Assembly: GCA_903862955.1 (NCBI GenBank)
Contig: CAIPAH010000024.1
Coordinates: 186,001-250,000 of the forward strand
DNA length: 64,000 nt
Source: an uncultured Opitutia bacterium
GTDB lineage: Bacteria > Verrucomicrobiota > Verrucomicrobiia > Opitutales > Opitutaceae
Direction of reading: 5' to 3'
A program made the translations under genes and the position numbers. Shown here in pieces: positions 26,635-36,315 of the stretch; the first letter of the stretch is position 1, and each line of letters opens with the position of its first letter. Under the pieces are notes generated by a model. The model searched no databases. It was not told the origin of the DNA and worked only from the letters and a program-made list of their open reading frames with translations.

Positions 26635-26639
26635 AATTC
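26612..26639. repeat. AATCGAAAATCGAAAATC repeat forming the pyrR C-terminus
   Basis: ccaatcgaaaatcgaaaatctaaaattc; encodes NRKSKI-stop; same unit as in ybeY. Confidence 0.75.
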
Positions 26640-26640
26640 A

Positions 26641-27594
26641 ATGCCCTGGACGCGCCAGCACTTGCTCACCCTGGAGGAACTCTCGCTCGCCGAGATCAAC
26701 CAGATCCACGCCACCGCCGCCGCGTTCAAGCGCACGCTCACGCGCAGCGTCAAAAAGGTCCCCGCCCTCCGCGGCAAGACCATCGTCAATCTCTTCCTCG
26801 AGCCCAGCACGCGCACGCGCATGGCCTTCGACATGGCCGCCAAGCGCCTCAGCGCCGACGTCATCTCCCTTGACGGCTCGTCCTCCAGCACGACCAAGGG
26901 CGAGACGCTCCGCGACACCGCGCAGAACATCCAGGCCCTGCAGGCCGACATGATCGTCCTCCGCCACTCCGCCGCCGGCGCGCCGCTCTACCTTTCCCGC
27001 ATTCTCCACATCCCCGTGATCAACGCCGGCGATGGCGCGCACGAGCACCCGACGCAGGGTCTCCTCGACACGTTCACGATGAAGGAGCACCTCGGGAAAT
27101 TGAAGGGCCGCAAGGTCGTCATCCTCGGCGACATCCTCTTCAGCCGCGTCGCCCGCTCCAACATCCACGCGCTCACCAAGATGGGCGCGGCCGTCACGCT
27201 CGTCGGCCCGTCCACCCTCGTGCCGCACTGGTTCACCGACCTCGGCGTGCAGGTGTCCCACGACCTCAAGTCCGCCCTGGCCGACGCCGAGGTCGTGATG
27301 CTCCTCCGCATCCAGCACGAGCGCCAGGCCAGCGGGCATTTCCCCTCGCTCGGCGAATACACCGGCATGTTCGGCCTCAACAAGACCCGCGCCTCGTGGC
27401 TCAACCCCAAGGCCATCATCATGCACCCGGGCCCGATCAACCGCGGCGTGGAGATCGACAGCGAACTCGCCGACGGCGAGCGCAGCGTGATCCTCGAGCA
27501 GGTGACCAACGGTATCGCGATCCGCATGGCCGTCCTCTACCTGTGCTCCGGCGGCCAGCCTGAAAACGTCTACTCCGGCTCCGACCCGAACTGA
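26641..27594 (+). CDS. pyrB: Aspartate carbamoyltransferase catalytic subunit
   Basis: NLFLEPSTRTRMAFDMAAKRL; HEHPTQGLLDTFTM; ILGDILFSRVARSNIHALTKMG; MHPGPINRGVEI. Confidence 0.97.
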   Translation: MPWTRQHLLTLEELSLAEINQIHATAAAFKRTLTRSVKKVPALRGKTIVNLFLEPSTRTRMAFDMAAKRLSADVISLDGSSSSTTKGETLRDTAQNIQALQADMIVLRHSAAGAPLYLSRILHIPVINAGDGAHEHPTQGLLDTFTMKEHLGKLKGRKVVILGDILFSRVARSNIHALTKMGAAVTLVGPSTLVPHWFTDLGVQVSHDLKSALADAEVVMLLRIQHERQASGHFPSLGEYTGMFGLNKTRASWLNPKAIIMHPGPINRGVEIDSELADGERSVILEQVTNGIAIRMAVLYLCSGGQPENVYSGSDPN

Positions 27595-27606
27595 TCCCTT
27601 TTCCCG

Positions 27607-28899
27607 ATGCCCACCCTCTGGATCCGCTCCGCCCGCGTCATCGACCCCGCCAGCAAACGCAATGGCGTGGATGACCTCTTCGTCGTCCACGGCAAATTTG
27701 TGCCGTCGCTTTCCGCCGCCGCCAAAAAAGAGGCGCAGGTCATCGACGCCAAGGGCCTCGTCGCCTGCCCCGGCCTCGTCGACATCCACGTCCACTTCCG
27801 GGAACCCGGCCAGACCCACAAGGAAACCATCGGCACTGGCGCCCGCGCCGCCGCCGCCGGCGGCTTTACCACCGTCGTCTGCATGCCCAACACCGCGCCC
27901 GTCGCGGACAACGCCGGCACCATCCAGTTCATCAACGACGCCGCCCGCCGCGACGCCGTCGTCAAGGTGCTGCCCACCGGCTGCATCACCGTCGGCATGA
28001 AGGGCGCCGCCCTCGCGCCGTTCGGCTCGCTCAAGCGCGCCGGCGTCGTCGCGCTCACCGACGACGGCGAGTGCGTGCAGAGCAACGAGATCATGCGCCG
28101 CGCCTGCGAATACGCCAAGATGTTCGGCCTGCCGATCATGGACCACTGCCAGGACGCCGCGCTCACCCAGGGTTCGGTGATGAACGAAGGCACCATCTCG
28201 ACCCGTCTCGGCCTGCGCGGCTGGCCGCACGCCGCTGAGGACATCATTGTCGCGCGCAATGTCATCCTCTCGGAATACACCGGGGCGCACATTCACATGC
28301 AGCACATCTCGTCGCGGTATTCGGTCGGCATCATCCGCCGCGCGAAGACCCGGGGCGTGAAGATCACCGCCGAGGCCACGCCGCATCACCTGGCGCTCAC
28401 CGAGGACGCACTCGGGACCTACGACACGAATTTCAAGATGAACCCGCCGCTGCGCACCGAGGCGGACCGCCGTGCGCTCATCGCCGGCCTGCGTGACGGC
28501 ACGCTGGACTGCATCTCGACCGACCACGCGCCGCACACCGATTACGAGAAGGACAAGGAGTTTGATTATGCCCCCAACGGCATCCTCGGCCTCGAGACCT
28601 CTCTCGCCGTCTCGCTCGACGTGCTCGTGCGCCGCAGCAAGTTCCAGCTCAGCCAGGTCATCGACCTCATGACCCGCCAGCCCTCGCGCATCCTTGGATT
28701 GCCGGCCGGCACACTCGCCACCGGCGCCGCCGCCGATGTCTGCCTCTTCGACCCGAACGAGTCGTGGATCTACGACGCCAAGGCGGGCTTCAGCAAGTCG
28801 AGCAACTCCCCCTGGCACGGCGCGAAACTCACCGGCCGCGTCAAGACGACCATCGTCGACGGCCGCGTGGTATTCGCCGACGGCAAAATCGTCGCCTGA
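27607..28899 (+). CDS. pyrC: Dihydroorotase
   Basis: GLVDIHVHFREPGQTHKETIGTGARAAAAGGFTTVVCMPNT; STDHAPHTDYEKDKEFDYAPNGILGLET. Confidence 0.97.
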   Translation: MPTLWIRSARVIDPASKRNGVDDLFVVHGKFVPSLSAAAKKEAQVIDAKGLVACPGLVDIHVHFREPGQTHKETIGTGARAAAAGGFTTVVCMPNTAPVADNAGTIQFINDAARRDAVVKVLPTGCITVGMKGAALAPFGSLKRAGVVALTDDGECVQSNEIMRRACEYAKMFGLPIMDHCQDAALTQGSVMNEGTISTRLGLRGWPHAAEDIIVARNVILSEYTGAHIHMQHISSRYSVGIIRRAKTRGVKITAEATPHHLALTEDALGTYDTNFKMNPPLRTEADRRALIAGLRDGTLDCISTDHAPHTDYEKDKEFDYAPNGILGLETSLAVSLDVLVRRSKFQLSQVIDLMTRQPSRILGLPAGTLATGAAADVCLFDPNESWIYDAKAGFSKSSNSPWHGAKLTGRVKTTIVDGRVVFADGKIVA

Positions 28900-28977
28900 T
28901 CCGGACGGGGCGTCCCTTCGCGGTTCAATCGACTGAGGCGTTGCGCGGGCCGGAATTTTCGTCCGCACTGTTTCGGC

Positions 28978-29784
28978 ATGCCGCCGTCCGCCACGAACGC
29001 CGTTTTTCTCGTCGAGTGCCTGTTGCTCCTCGTGGGTTTGGCGCTGCTCTGGCGGCTCGGGCTGAGCCCGTTGGCCCGGCAGGCGCCGGCTCGTTTGTCA
29101 GCTTGGGAAATCAGCCTGAGCGACTTCTTCCTGTTTCTCTGGCTGATAATCCTGGGCGGCCTGGCCGCACAGTTTGGCCTCAACGTTTATCAGAAATTCC
29201 GCCCGCTCGACCGCACCCACCTCGTGATCATCGGTACCGGCGCGTTTCAAGGGGGCCTGTTGCTCGGCATGCTGGTCTATCGCGTGGCTTTCACGCGCCC
29301 GGCCTCGCGCTCGCCGTTTGTCTTTTCCGGCGCCGTGGGTTCCGGCATCGCGACCTTTCTCATCACCCTGCCCGTCATCACGGCTGTCAGTCTCGTTTGG
29401 CAGGCGTTGCTGGCCCTGGTCCACATCAAAGTCGAAAATCAGGAGGCCATCGACCTGCTGCGCTTCACGGATTCCGACGCCCTTCGGTTCCTGTTGCTGA
29501 CCGTCGCCATCATCGTGGCGCCCGTCACCGAGGAATTGATCTTCCGGGCGGGCATTTTTCGCTATGCCCGCACGCGCCTGCCTCGCTGGGCGGCGCTGCT
29601 GCTGCCGGCCGTCCTGTTCGCCACGCTGCACCTCAACCTCGGCAGCTTCGCCCCGCTCATCGCCCTCGCGGTCGTCTTCTCGCTCGCCTACGAGCGGACC
29701 GGCCTGATCGCCACGACCATGGTGGCCCATGCCTTGTTCAACCTGAATGCGAGCGTGCTCGTCCTCGCGGGCGTCAACGTCTAG
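28978..29784 (+). CDS. CPBP-family intramembrane metalloprotease
   Basis: APVTEELIFRAGIFRYAR; VLFATLHLNLGSFAPL; TMVAHALFNLNA. Confidence 0.9.
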   Translation: MPPSATNAVFLVECLLLLVGLALLWRLGLSPLARQAPARLSAWEISLSDFFLFLWLIILGGLAAQFGLNVYQKFRPLDRTHLVIIGTGAFQGGLLLGMLVYRVAFTRPASRSPFVFSGAVGSGIATFLITLPVITAVSLVWQALLALVHIKVENQEAIDLLRFTDSDALRFLLLTVAIIVAPVTEELIFRAGIFRYARTRLPRWAALLLPAVLFATLHLNLGSFAPLIALAVVFSLAYERTGLIATTMVAHALFNLNASVLVLAGVNV

Positions 29785-29796
29785 CCTGTCCCGCCG

Positions 29797-30726
29797 TTGC
29801 ATCCGTACACCAAACATCACTCCGAGTCCGTCTCCGCCTGGGGCGAGGAAAAGCTCCTCACCGCCATCCGTCGCTGGCTCGGCTCCGCGTCGCCCCGCTC
29901 GCCGTTCGGCATGGGCGACGACTGCGCGGTCCTGCCCGCCAGCCGGGGCAAACAGCTCATCACCGTCGATCCCGTCATCTACGGGCGGCACTTTGACGAC
30001 ACCGTTTCGCCGCGCGCCGTCGGCGCCAAGCTGCTGAAGCGCAACCTCAGCGACCTCGCGGCCATGGGCGGGCGCCCGACCACCGCCGTGCTGGCGCTCA
30101 CGCTCGACCCGCGCGTCAGCCGCCGCTGGCTCGAAGAATTCTACCGCGGCCTCGCCGCCTCCGCCCGTCACTTCAACGTCGCCCTCGTCGGCGGCGATCT
30201 GGCGCAGACCGACCGCGTCATCGCCGCCAGCCTCACGCTCCTCGGCCAGCCCGCGGGCCCGCGAATTGTCACCCGCACCGGCTCCCGCCCGGGCGACTGG
30301 ATCTACGTCACCGGCGTGCTCGGCGGCAGCTTGCGCACGGGGCACCACTTTCGCTTCACGCCCCGACTGGCGGAAGGCGCGTGGCTCGCGCGCCACACGG
30401 CGGTGCGCGCCATGATGGACGTGAGCGACGGCCTGGCGAAGGACCTTCACGCCCTCACGCCCCGCGGCGCCATTCCCATCCTGCACCCCGACGCGCTACC
30501 GCGCCGCAGCGGGGCCTCGCTGGTCGAATCGCTCTCCGACGGCGAGGACTACGAGCTCGTTTTCACGGTCGGCACGCGCTCCGATCACAGCGCATTCGTG
30601 CGGTCCTGGCACCGGGCCTTTCCCCGGACGCGTCTCACCTGTATCGGGCGTTTCATGCGGCCGGGCACCGAGCCGTCCGGCTCACTGAAACTCGCCGCCT
30701 TCCGTGGCTACGAACATCTTCGCTAA
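29797..30726 (+). CDS. thiL: Thiamine-monophosphate kinase
   Basis: [80 protein letters not shown]. Confidence 0.94.
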   Translation: MHPYTKHHSESVSAWGEEKLLTAIRRWLGSASPRSPFGMGDDCAVLPASRGKQLITVDPVIYGRHFDDTVSPRAVGAKLLKRNLSDLAAMGGRPTTAVLALTLDPRVSRRWLEEFYRGLAASARHFNVALVGGDLAQTDRVIAASLTLLGQPAGPRIVTRTGSRPGDWIYVTGVLGGSLRTGHHFRFTPRLAEGAWLARHTAVRAMMDVSDGLAKDLHALTPRGAIPILHPDALPRRSGASLVESLSDGEDYELVFTVGTRSDHSAFVRSWHRAFPRTRLTCIGRFMRPGTEPSGSLKLAAFRGYEHLR

Positions 30727-31192
30727 ACTCCGCGCAGGCGTGACGACCGCTTCCGCTGCCGAGACGCAGGCGCTCGCGACGGAATTCGCGGCGGCGTTGC
30801 CGCCGGACACGACGCTCGCGCTGCACGGCAATCTCGGCGTCGGCAAGACCACCTTCGTGCAAGGCCTCGCGCGCGGCCTCGGGCTCACCGAGCCGGTCAC
30901 GAGCCCCACCTTCAACATCTACACCGTGCACCATGCCCCGCGCGCGGCCTCCCTTGCGGGGAAGCTCGGCCCAAAGCGCGTCCCAGCCGGACCCACGCTG
31001 GTCCACCTCGACGCCTACCGGCTCGAGTCCGGCCAGCAGGTGGAGGACTTGCTGTTGGAGGATTTCCTCGAGTCACCTTGGTATCTGGCCGTGGAATGGC
31101 CCGAGAAAATCGCCGACTGGCTGCCGTCCGGCGCGCTGCACCTCGACCTCGGCATCGCGCCGGACGAGCATCACACCCTGAAATTGCGCTGA
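30704..31192 (+). CDS. tsaE: tRNA threonylcarbamoyladenosine biosynthesis ATPase TsaE
   Basis: [55 protein letters not shown]. Confidence 0.95.
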   Translation: MATNIFAKLRAGVTTASAAETQALATEFAAALPPDTTLALHGNLGVGKTTFVQGLARGLGLTEPVTSPTFNIYTVHHAPRAASLAGKLGPKRVPAGPTLVHLDAYRLESGQQVEDLLLEDFLESPWYLAVEWPEKIADWLPSGALHLDLGIAPDEHHTLKLR

Positions 31193-31201
31193 AGGCGTGC
31201 C

Positions 31202-31654
31202 TTAGCGCGCCGCCACGTAGTCGCCGGTGAAGGTCGCGGCTTTTTCACCCTTGTAGGTGAGCACGGCGGACAGCGTCGCACGCGCCTTGCCGTAGCGGTC
31301 CAGCGTGCGAAGAAACTCCTCGAACTGGGCCGCGGGCAATCCCGTGCAGCGGGCCTCAAACTCGCCCTTGATCGGCGCGAGGTAATTCACGGTGTTGCGC
31401 TGGATGACGAGCCGCGAGGTGTGCCCCGCCCCGCGCAGGGAAAAATTCAGCCACGTCCACGCCGCCAGGATCCCCACCGCCGACGTGCTGCCGCCGAAGA
31501 CGGTGGCATGGTGGTTGATGTTCGGCGCCAAGGGTGCGCGCAGCGTCACGCCGGCGACGTCGCAGGCCACGACGCGCACGCCCATGCCCGCCGACAGCGG
31601 GATATGCTTGTGCAAATAGGCCTCCACCTCCGCCAGGGAGGAAACGGGACGCAT
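31202..31654 (-). CDS. YiiD C-terminal-like thioesterase domain protein
   Basis: EVEAYLHKHIPLSAGMGVRVVACDVAGVTLRAPLAPNINHHATVFGGSTSAVGILAAWTWL; hotdog-fold pattern. Confidence 0.78.
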   Translation of the reverse strand: MRPVSSLAEVEAYLHKHIPLSAGMGVRVVACDVAGVTLRAPLAPNINHHATVFGGSTSAVGILAAWTWLNFSLRGAGHTSRLVIQRNTVNYLAPIKGEFEARCTGLPAAQFEEFLRTLDRYGKARATLSAVLTYKGEKAATFTGDYVAAR

Positions 31655-31668
31655 GATCGGCGCCCGGC

Positions 31669-33663
31669 TCAATTCGCAGCCGGGGGTTCCGGCGTCGGCT
31701 GAGTTTCCGCGGCCGGCTGCGTCTCCGCTGCGGGGACTTCCGCGACCGGGGCAGCGACGGGCGCCTCGGGGGCTTCCGCCGGTTTGGCTTCAAACGGCGG
31801 GGTCGACGGCGGCGCTTCCGGGAAGTTCTCGGGATCGTGCTCCTCGGCCTCGGCTTCCTTCTTGCGCGCCTCGGCCATCGGCGGTGACGCAAAGAGCCGG
31901 CCGTCGATGAACTCGGTCACGTAACCCTCGGTCACGAGCCAGCGCAGGTCGCCCTGCATCCGGGAGAGCTTGTTGCGCTCGTCGATCGTGAGCGTGGGCT
32001 CCGCCGCAGCCGGCTCGACCGCAGGTGCGGCCGGATCCACCGGCGCGGGCGCGGGCACAGGTTTGGCAGGAGCTTTGAGCCCCAGGAACTTCGTCGAAAG
32101 CTCGCTCGCCCGGATCATCGGGTGCGCCTCGATGAACGAGATCAACGTGCCGATGCTCTCGGACAGGGACTGGCCGGGCACGCGGAACTTGCGCTTCACG
32201 GCGCAGACGTAGGAAACGCCCTTCGAGCCCTTCTTGAAGATGGTGAAGTGCTCGCGGCGCAGGCGGCCGCGGAGCGCGTTGGCGGTGTCGAGAGGAAAAC
32301 GCCGCTGGCGCTCGAGCGCACCCTCGATGGCGCGGCGAATTTCGCCGGAGGGCAGCGATTCGGCAATCTTGCCGTGGAAACGCGCGGAGTCGGACTGCCG
32401 CACGATCTTGTCGCGGGCTTGGCTGAGCAGGAACGTCCGTGCTTCCTCGTAATTGTCGAAGGACGGCGCGGCGGGCGCGACCGGAGCGTCGGCGGCAGGC
32501 GCTGCTTCAGCGGGTGCTGCCGCAGCGGGAGCGACTTCAACCGGCGCGGGCGCGGCCACAGCTGGATCCGCAACGGGCGCGGCGTCGGCGGGCGAGACCG
32601 TCGATTCGGCTGCCGCAGGAGCGGGAGTCGCGGCGGCGGTTTCGGGCGCGGAGGCGGGAACTTCCTCCGTCGCGGCGGCCGCAGCGGGCTTCGCCGGCTT
32701 GGCGACGACCTTCCACGTGTAACGCGTGGCCTTCTTCATCTTCTCGAGCCACTGCGCGACGACCTCGGGGTCCCGGATCGTCTCGATGCGGTTCCGATAG
32801 GCCTCGAGGGACATGCCGCGGATCTTCGCGGCATGGTGCTGCTGCACCATCTGGTTGTAGCGGTGATAGTTCGGCGGCCCAAGCAATTCGCCGGTGATCG
32901 TGCACTTGTTGATGACGAGGAAATTTCCCTTGGGCGGGTCGATCACGACATCGGTCCGGTCGAAGAACTTGTCGAGGTGCTCGCTCAACACGTGGGCGAT
33001 GGCCGCCTCGTCGTTCTCGAACGGCAGGCCATCCGGCACGGAAATCGAGATCGGGGCCGGCTTGCCCGCCGCAGGCTCGGCGGAGGTGGGCTTGCGCGTC
33101 AGCACGACAACAAAGCGGTCCAGCTTGTCGATGACGGTACGCGCAATCTCGAACAGCTCGATCGTGCGGCAGGAGGAGCGGATCGTTTTCGCGAGGGCGT
33201 TGAAGCTGGTGTCCTCGGGGTAAAACGTGGCGTTGAAAAACGGACTCTCGTAGGGACCGCGATCAACAGGCTCGTCCCGGTAGCCCTGGCGCGGACCGCG
33301 CGGGCCCGCCCCGCGGTTGTCGTGCGCGTAATTTCCACCCGCGCGACGATCACCCGCCTGGCGGCGGTCGTCCCCCAGGTGGCGGCGGTCGCCCTCGGCG
33401 CCTGCGCCGTCGGCCGGACGCGCCGGCTCGGCGCCGGTGCCCGGGCCAACCGGCTTGCGGAACGCGCGGCGGTCACGCGGACCATCGCGGCGGTCGCCCC
33501 CGTCGCGGTTGTCGCGCGGCGGGCGGTCGCCCTGCTCGCGGCGCTCGGGTGCGGCGGTTTTGTCCTGGGCCCACTGGGTGCCAAAGCTAAATCCCTGCAG
33601 TTGGCTCAAATCGAGTTTGTTGAAATCCTTGGGAGGATTTTCCTTGGCGGGCGTGTCGTCCAT
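31669..33663 (-). CDS. Multi-domain hypothetical protein with R/D/G-rich disordered N-terminus and Ala/Pro-rich linkers
   Basis: MDDTPAKENPPKDFNKLDLSQLQGFSFGTQWAQDK..ERREQGDRPPRDNRDGGDRRDGPRDRR...; three compact segments joined by PA-rich linkers. Confidence 0.75.
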   Translation of the reverse strand: MDDTPAKENPPKDFNKLDLSQLQGFSFGTQWAQDKTAAPERREQGDRPPRDNRDGGDRRDGPRDRRAFRKPVGPGTGAEPARPADGAGAEGDRRHLGDDRRQAGDRRAGGNYAHDNRGAGPRGPRQGYRDEPVDRGPYESPFFNATFYPEDTSFNALAKTIRSSCRTIELFEIARTVIDKLDRFVVVLTRKPTSAEPAAGKPAPISISVPDGLPFENDEAAIAHVLSEHLDKFFDRTDVVIDPPKGNFLVINKCTITGELLGPPNYHRYNQMVQQHHAAKIRGMSLEAYRNRIETIRDPEVVAQWLEKMKKATRYTWKVVAKPAKPAAAAATEEVPASAPETAAATPAPAAAESTVSPADAAPVADPAVAAPAPVEVAPAAAAPAEAAPAADAPVAPAAPSFDNYEEARTFLLSQARDKIVRQSDSARFHGKIAESLPSGEIRRAIEGALERQRRFPLDTANALRGRLRREHFTIFKKGSKGVSYVCAVKRKFRVPGQSLSESIGTLISFIEAHPMIRASELSTKFLGLKAPAKPVPAPAPVDPAAPAVEPAAAEPTLTIDERNKLSRMQGDLRWLVTEGYVTEFIDGRLFASPPMAEARKKEAEAEEHDPENFPEAPPSTPPFEAKPAEAPEAPVAAPVAEVPAAETQPAAETQPTPEPPAAN

Positions 33664-33924
33664 GTAGTCGAGGCAAGCGGGCGCGGGCCCGCGGTGGTTT
33701 GCTGGGGCGCGCAATGCGCCGGTGATAGTCGGCGGGAGTGTTGCCGCGCCCCGGGGTGAAGCAAGCGATTTCCCGGGCAGGAGTTCGCGTCGAAAAGGGA
33801 ACATTTTTCGTAAAGTCCGCCGCCGTCGCGCCGGGGCGGATTGGGTGGCCGCCCACGGCTGCTGAGCCAGCGCCCGGCTGGGCGCGGACTGCCCCGCTTC
33901 GCCCTTTGACTTTGCAGGGCATTA

Positions 33925-33941
33925 TTGCGGCTGCGCCGCAA
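33925..33941 (-). terminator. Weak stem-loop downstream of tRNA-Leu
   Basis: TTGCGGC-TGC-GCCGCAA; no clear T-run. Confidence 0.35.
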
Positions 33942-33944
33942 AAT

Positions 33945-34029
33945 TGGTGCTCGGGACAGGACTCGAACCTGCACGCCTTACGGCACACGCCCCTCAAACG
34001 TGTGTGTCTACCAATTCCACCACCCGAGC
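33945..34029 (-). tRNA. tRNA-Leu (anticodon GAG), CCA encoded
   Basis: GCTCGGG acceptor paired with CCCGAGC-A-CCA; GGTGGTGGAATTGGTAGACACAC D-arm; anticodon loop TTGAGGG; GGTTCGAGTCC T-loop; long variable arm. Confidence 0.95.
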
Positions 34030-34128
34030 ACTGAAAAACAGGGGAAGGCGGACTAAGAGCAATCGGCTCCGCCTTGTAAAGCCCTGAAATCGCCGGGTGG
34101 TGGATCAGTTTGAAGGTCGATCCCCCAC

Positions 34129-34189
34129 TGTAGGAGCGGCTTTACGCCGCGACGTTCAAAATCATTCGCGGGATAAACCCGCTCCTACA
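34129..34189. repeat. REP-like palindrome TGTAGGAGCGGCTTTACGCCGCGA ... TCGCGGGATAAACCCGCTCCTACA
   Basis: Arms are near-perfect inverted complements; loop acgttcaaaatca. Confidence 0.9.
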
Positions 34190-34239
34190 TTCAATCCGTG
34201 CCACGACCAATTGCCGCAACGCAGCGAGCGAATTAGGAC

Positions 34240-35304
34240 TCACTTCCGCTGCCGGTCCGCCAGCGCCCGGGCCACCGCGGCGGGAAAAAACGGACCACGG
34301 TAAATCAGCCCGGTGTAAAGCTGCACCAGCGTGGCCCCGGCATCCATTTTTTCGCCCGCCCCGGCCTCATCCATGATGCCGCCCGAACCGATGATCGGCA
34401 GCCGGCCGTTGGTCGCGCGGGAAATGTAGTTGATGATCTCCGTCGCACGCGTGCGCAGCGGTGCCCCGCTCAGCCCGCCGGATTCGCTGACGGCGGCAAA
34501 TGCGCCCGGACGCGCCAGGGTCGTGTTCGTGGCGATAATGCCGTCGAGCCCGAATTCCGCGATGGCCTCCAGCACCGCGTCGACTTGCCGGAAATTCAGG
34601 TCGGGCGCGATTTTCAGCAGGATCGGCTTCCGGCCCTGCCCGGGCGACGTGGCGCGGGCGCGATTCGCCGCAGTGATCGCACCGAGCAACTCGCGCAGGC
34701 GGTCCACGTCCTGCAGCTGCCGCAGGCCGGGGGTGTTGGGACTGCTGACATTGAGGACCAGGTAGTCCGCATGTTGCGCCAGCAGCGCAAAGCTCGCGAG
34801 GTAGTCCGCCACCGCCTGGTCCAGCGGCGCCAGTTTCGATTTGCCCAAGTTGATGCCCAGCGGAATCCGCCGACGACCCGGCGGGGTGTGGTGGGCGAGG
34901 CGTTTCGCGATGGCCTCCGCGCCGTGGTTGTTGAAACCCATGCGGTTGATCACCGCTTCCTCCGCCGGATAACGAAACGCCCGCGGCCGGTCGTTGCCCG
35001 GCTGGGCCAGCGCGGTCACGGTGCCGATCTCCACGTGGCCAAAACCAAGCGCCGCCGCCGCCCGCCAGGCGCGCGCGTTCTTGTCAAAACCGGCGGCGAG
35101 GCCGACCGCGTTGGGGAAAGTGAGCCCGAACGCCTGCACCGGCCGGCTGGGTCCGCCGGGCAGCGCGTGGCACCGCTCCAACAGCCGGCACAAGGGCGGC
35201 AGCCAGCCCAAAAGCGCCATGGCGTCGATCGCCACTTCGTGCGCGTGCTCCGGGTCGAGCTTGAACAGCGCGCGGCGGACGCATTTCTCGTAAATAACAC
35301 CCAT
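34240..35304 (-). CDS. pyrD: Dihydroorotate dehydrogenase (quinone), class 2
   Basis: FGLTFPNAVGLAAGFDKNARAWRAAAALGFGHVEIGTVT; NRMGFNNHGAEAIAKRL; LNVSSPNTPGLRQLQ; IIGSGGIMDEAGAGEKMDAGATLVQLYTGLIYRGP. Confidence 0.95.
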   Translation of the reverse strand: MGVIYEKCVRRALFKLDPEHAHEVAIDAMALLGWLPPLCRLLERCHALPGGPSRPVQAFGLTFPNAVGLAAGFDKNARAWRAAAALGFGHVEIGTVTALAQPGNDRPRAFRYPAEEAVINRMGFNNHGAEAIAKRLAHHTPPGRRRIPLGINLGKSKLAPLDQAVADYLASFALLAQHADYLVLNVSSPNTPGLRQLQDVDRLRELLGAITAANRARATSPGQGRKPILLKIAPDLNFRQVDAVLEAIAEFGLDGIIATNTTLARPGAFAAVSESGGLSGAPLRTRATEIINYISRATNGRLPIIGSGGIMDEAGAGEKMDAGATLVQLYTGLIYRGPFFPAAVARALADRQRK

Positions 35305-35488
35305 GGACGCGGACAGTGAAATTGCCGGCGCAAAAGGCAAGTGCCCGCACCGGTAAACTCCCCAACGCAAAGGATTTTCACAGCCAACCGCGGCATTTTG
35401 CGTGTCCGTAACCTGTAATTCTTTTGTGCTTGTTTTTTAAATCTCCCCTCGCACGCTGCGCCAAAAATCCCTCCCGCTCTCCTCTCCT

Positions 35489-36277
35489 ATGGCCAAAGCT
35501 ACTTCCACGCTCGAATGGTGCATCGTCCGACTCGGTGACGATCATAACTGGTGGGTCGCCGAGACGAGCGACCCCGTGCGTTGGGACGTCGACGGCCTCA
35601 GCATTATCGATCCCCGGCAGCTGTCCCACCTCATCGAGCTGGTGGACCCGCTGCGCGACTACGGCTTCGACCAGGACGTGATGGAGCGGGCCTTCATCCC
35701 CTTCCGCATCGAGAAGGACCTCGGCGGCGGCAAGGTGCGGCTCAAGCGCACCAAGGAATCGCTCTTCGAGTCCGAGGAGAAACTTTTCGTGCTGCCCGAC
35801 GTCCTCGACGAGGAGAACGGCCCCTACGCCGACCTGCTCGACCTCGTGACGCGCTGCCGCGTCAAGATGCTCAACGACCTCTTCGACTTCGAATCCAAGC
35901 TCACCGTCGACGAGGTCGAGGACGAGCTGCGCGAGGCGCAGAACAGCCACTTCATCGAGGGCCGCGCGGTCCATTCCTTCGAGGAAATCACCGCCATCCT
36001 CGACTTCATGCCCGCGGGCTACGAGTCCGATGACGAGAAACCCGCCAAGAGCACCGAGGAAGATGACGATCTGCCCGAGCTCGACGAGGCCGAGGAGGAA
36101 AAGCTCAAGAACGACGAGTCGCTCAAGTGGGACGACGACGAAGAGGAAGACGAGGACGGGGAAAAGAAAGCCAAGTCCGACGACGACGAGGAAGAGGACG
36201 GCGAGGAGGGCGAGAAGCCGGCCAAGTCGGAAGACGAGGACGAAAAGCCCCGCCGCAAGACGCGCGGCAAACGGTAA
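35489..36277 (+). CDS. Hypothetical protein with about 85-residue Asp/Glu/Lys-rich tail ending in basic RRKTRGKR
   Basis: MAKATSTLEWCIVRLGDDHNWWVAETSDPVRWDVDGLSIIDPRQLSHLIELVDPLRDYGFDQDVMERAF...; acidic tail EEEDEDGEKKAKSDDDEEEDGEEGEKPAKSEDEDEK. Confidence 0.8.
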   Translation: MAKATSTLEWCIVRLGDDHNWWVAETSDPVRWDVDGLSIIDPRQLSHLIELVDPLRDYGFDQDVMERAFIPFRIEKDLGGGKVRLKRTKESLFESEEKLFVLPDVLDEENGPYADLLDLVTRCRVKMLNDLFDFESKLTVDEVEDELREAQNSHFIEGRAVHSFEEITAILDFMPAGYESDDEKPAKSTEEDDDLPELDEAEEEKLKNDESLKWDDDEEEDEDGEKKAKSDDDEEEDGEEGEKPAKSEDEDEKPRRKTRGKR

Positions 36278-36315
36278 GATTGCCTTTGGCGCCGGTGTGC
36301 CCTACCAGCCGGACC

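Noticed and set aside
26638-28968. 776-aa minus-strand ORF
   Set aside because: Antisense to pyrB and pyrC; no recognisable domain.
29797-30726. TPP riboswitch near thiL
   Set aside because: Only about 12 bp separate thiL from the preceding gene; no THI-box sequence.
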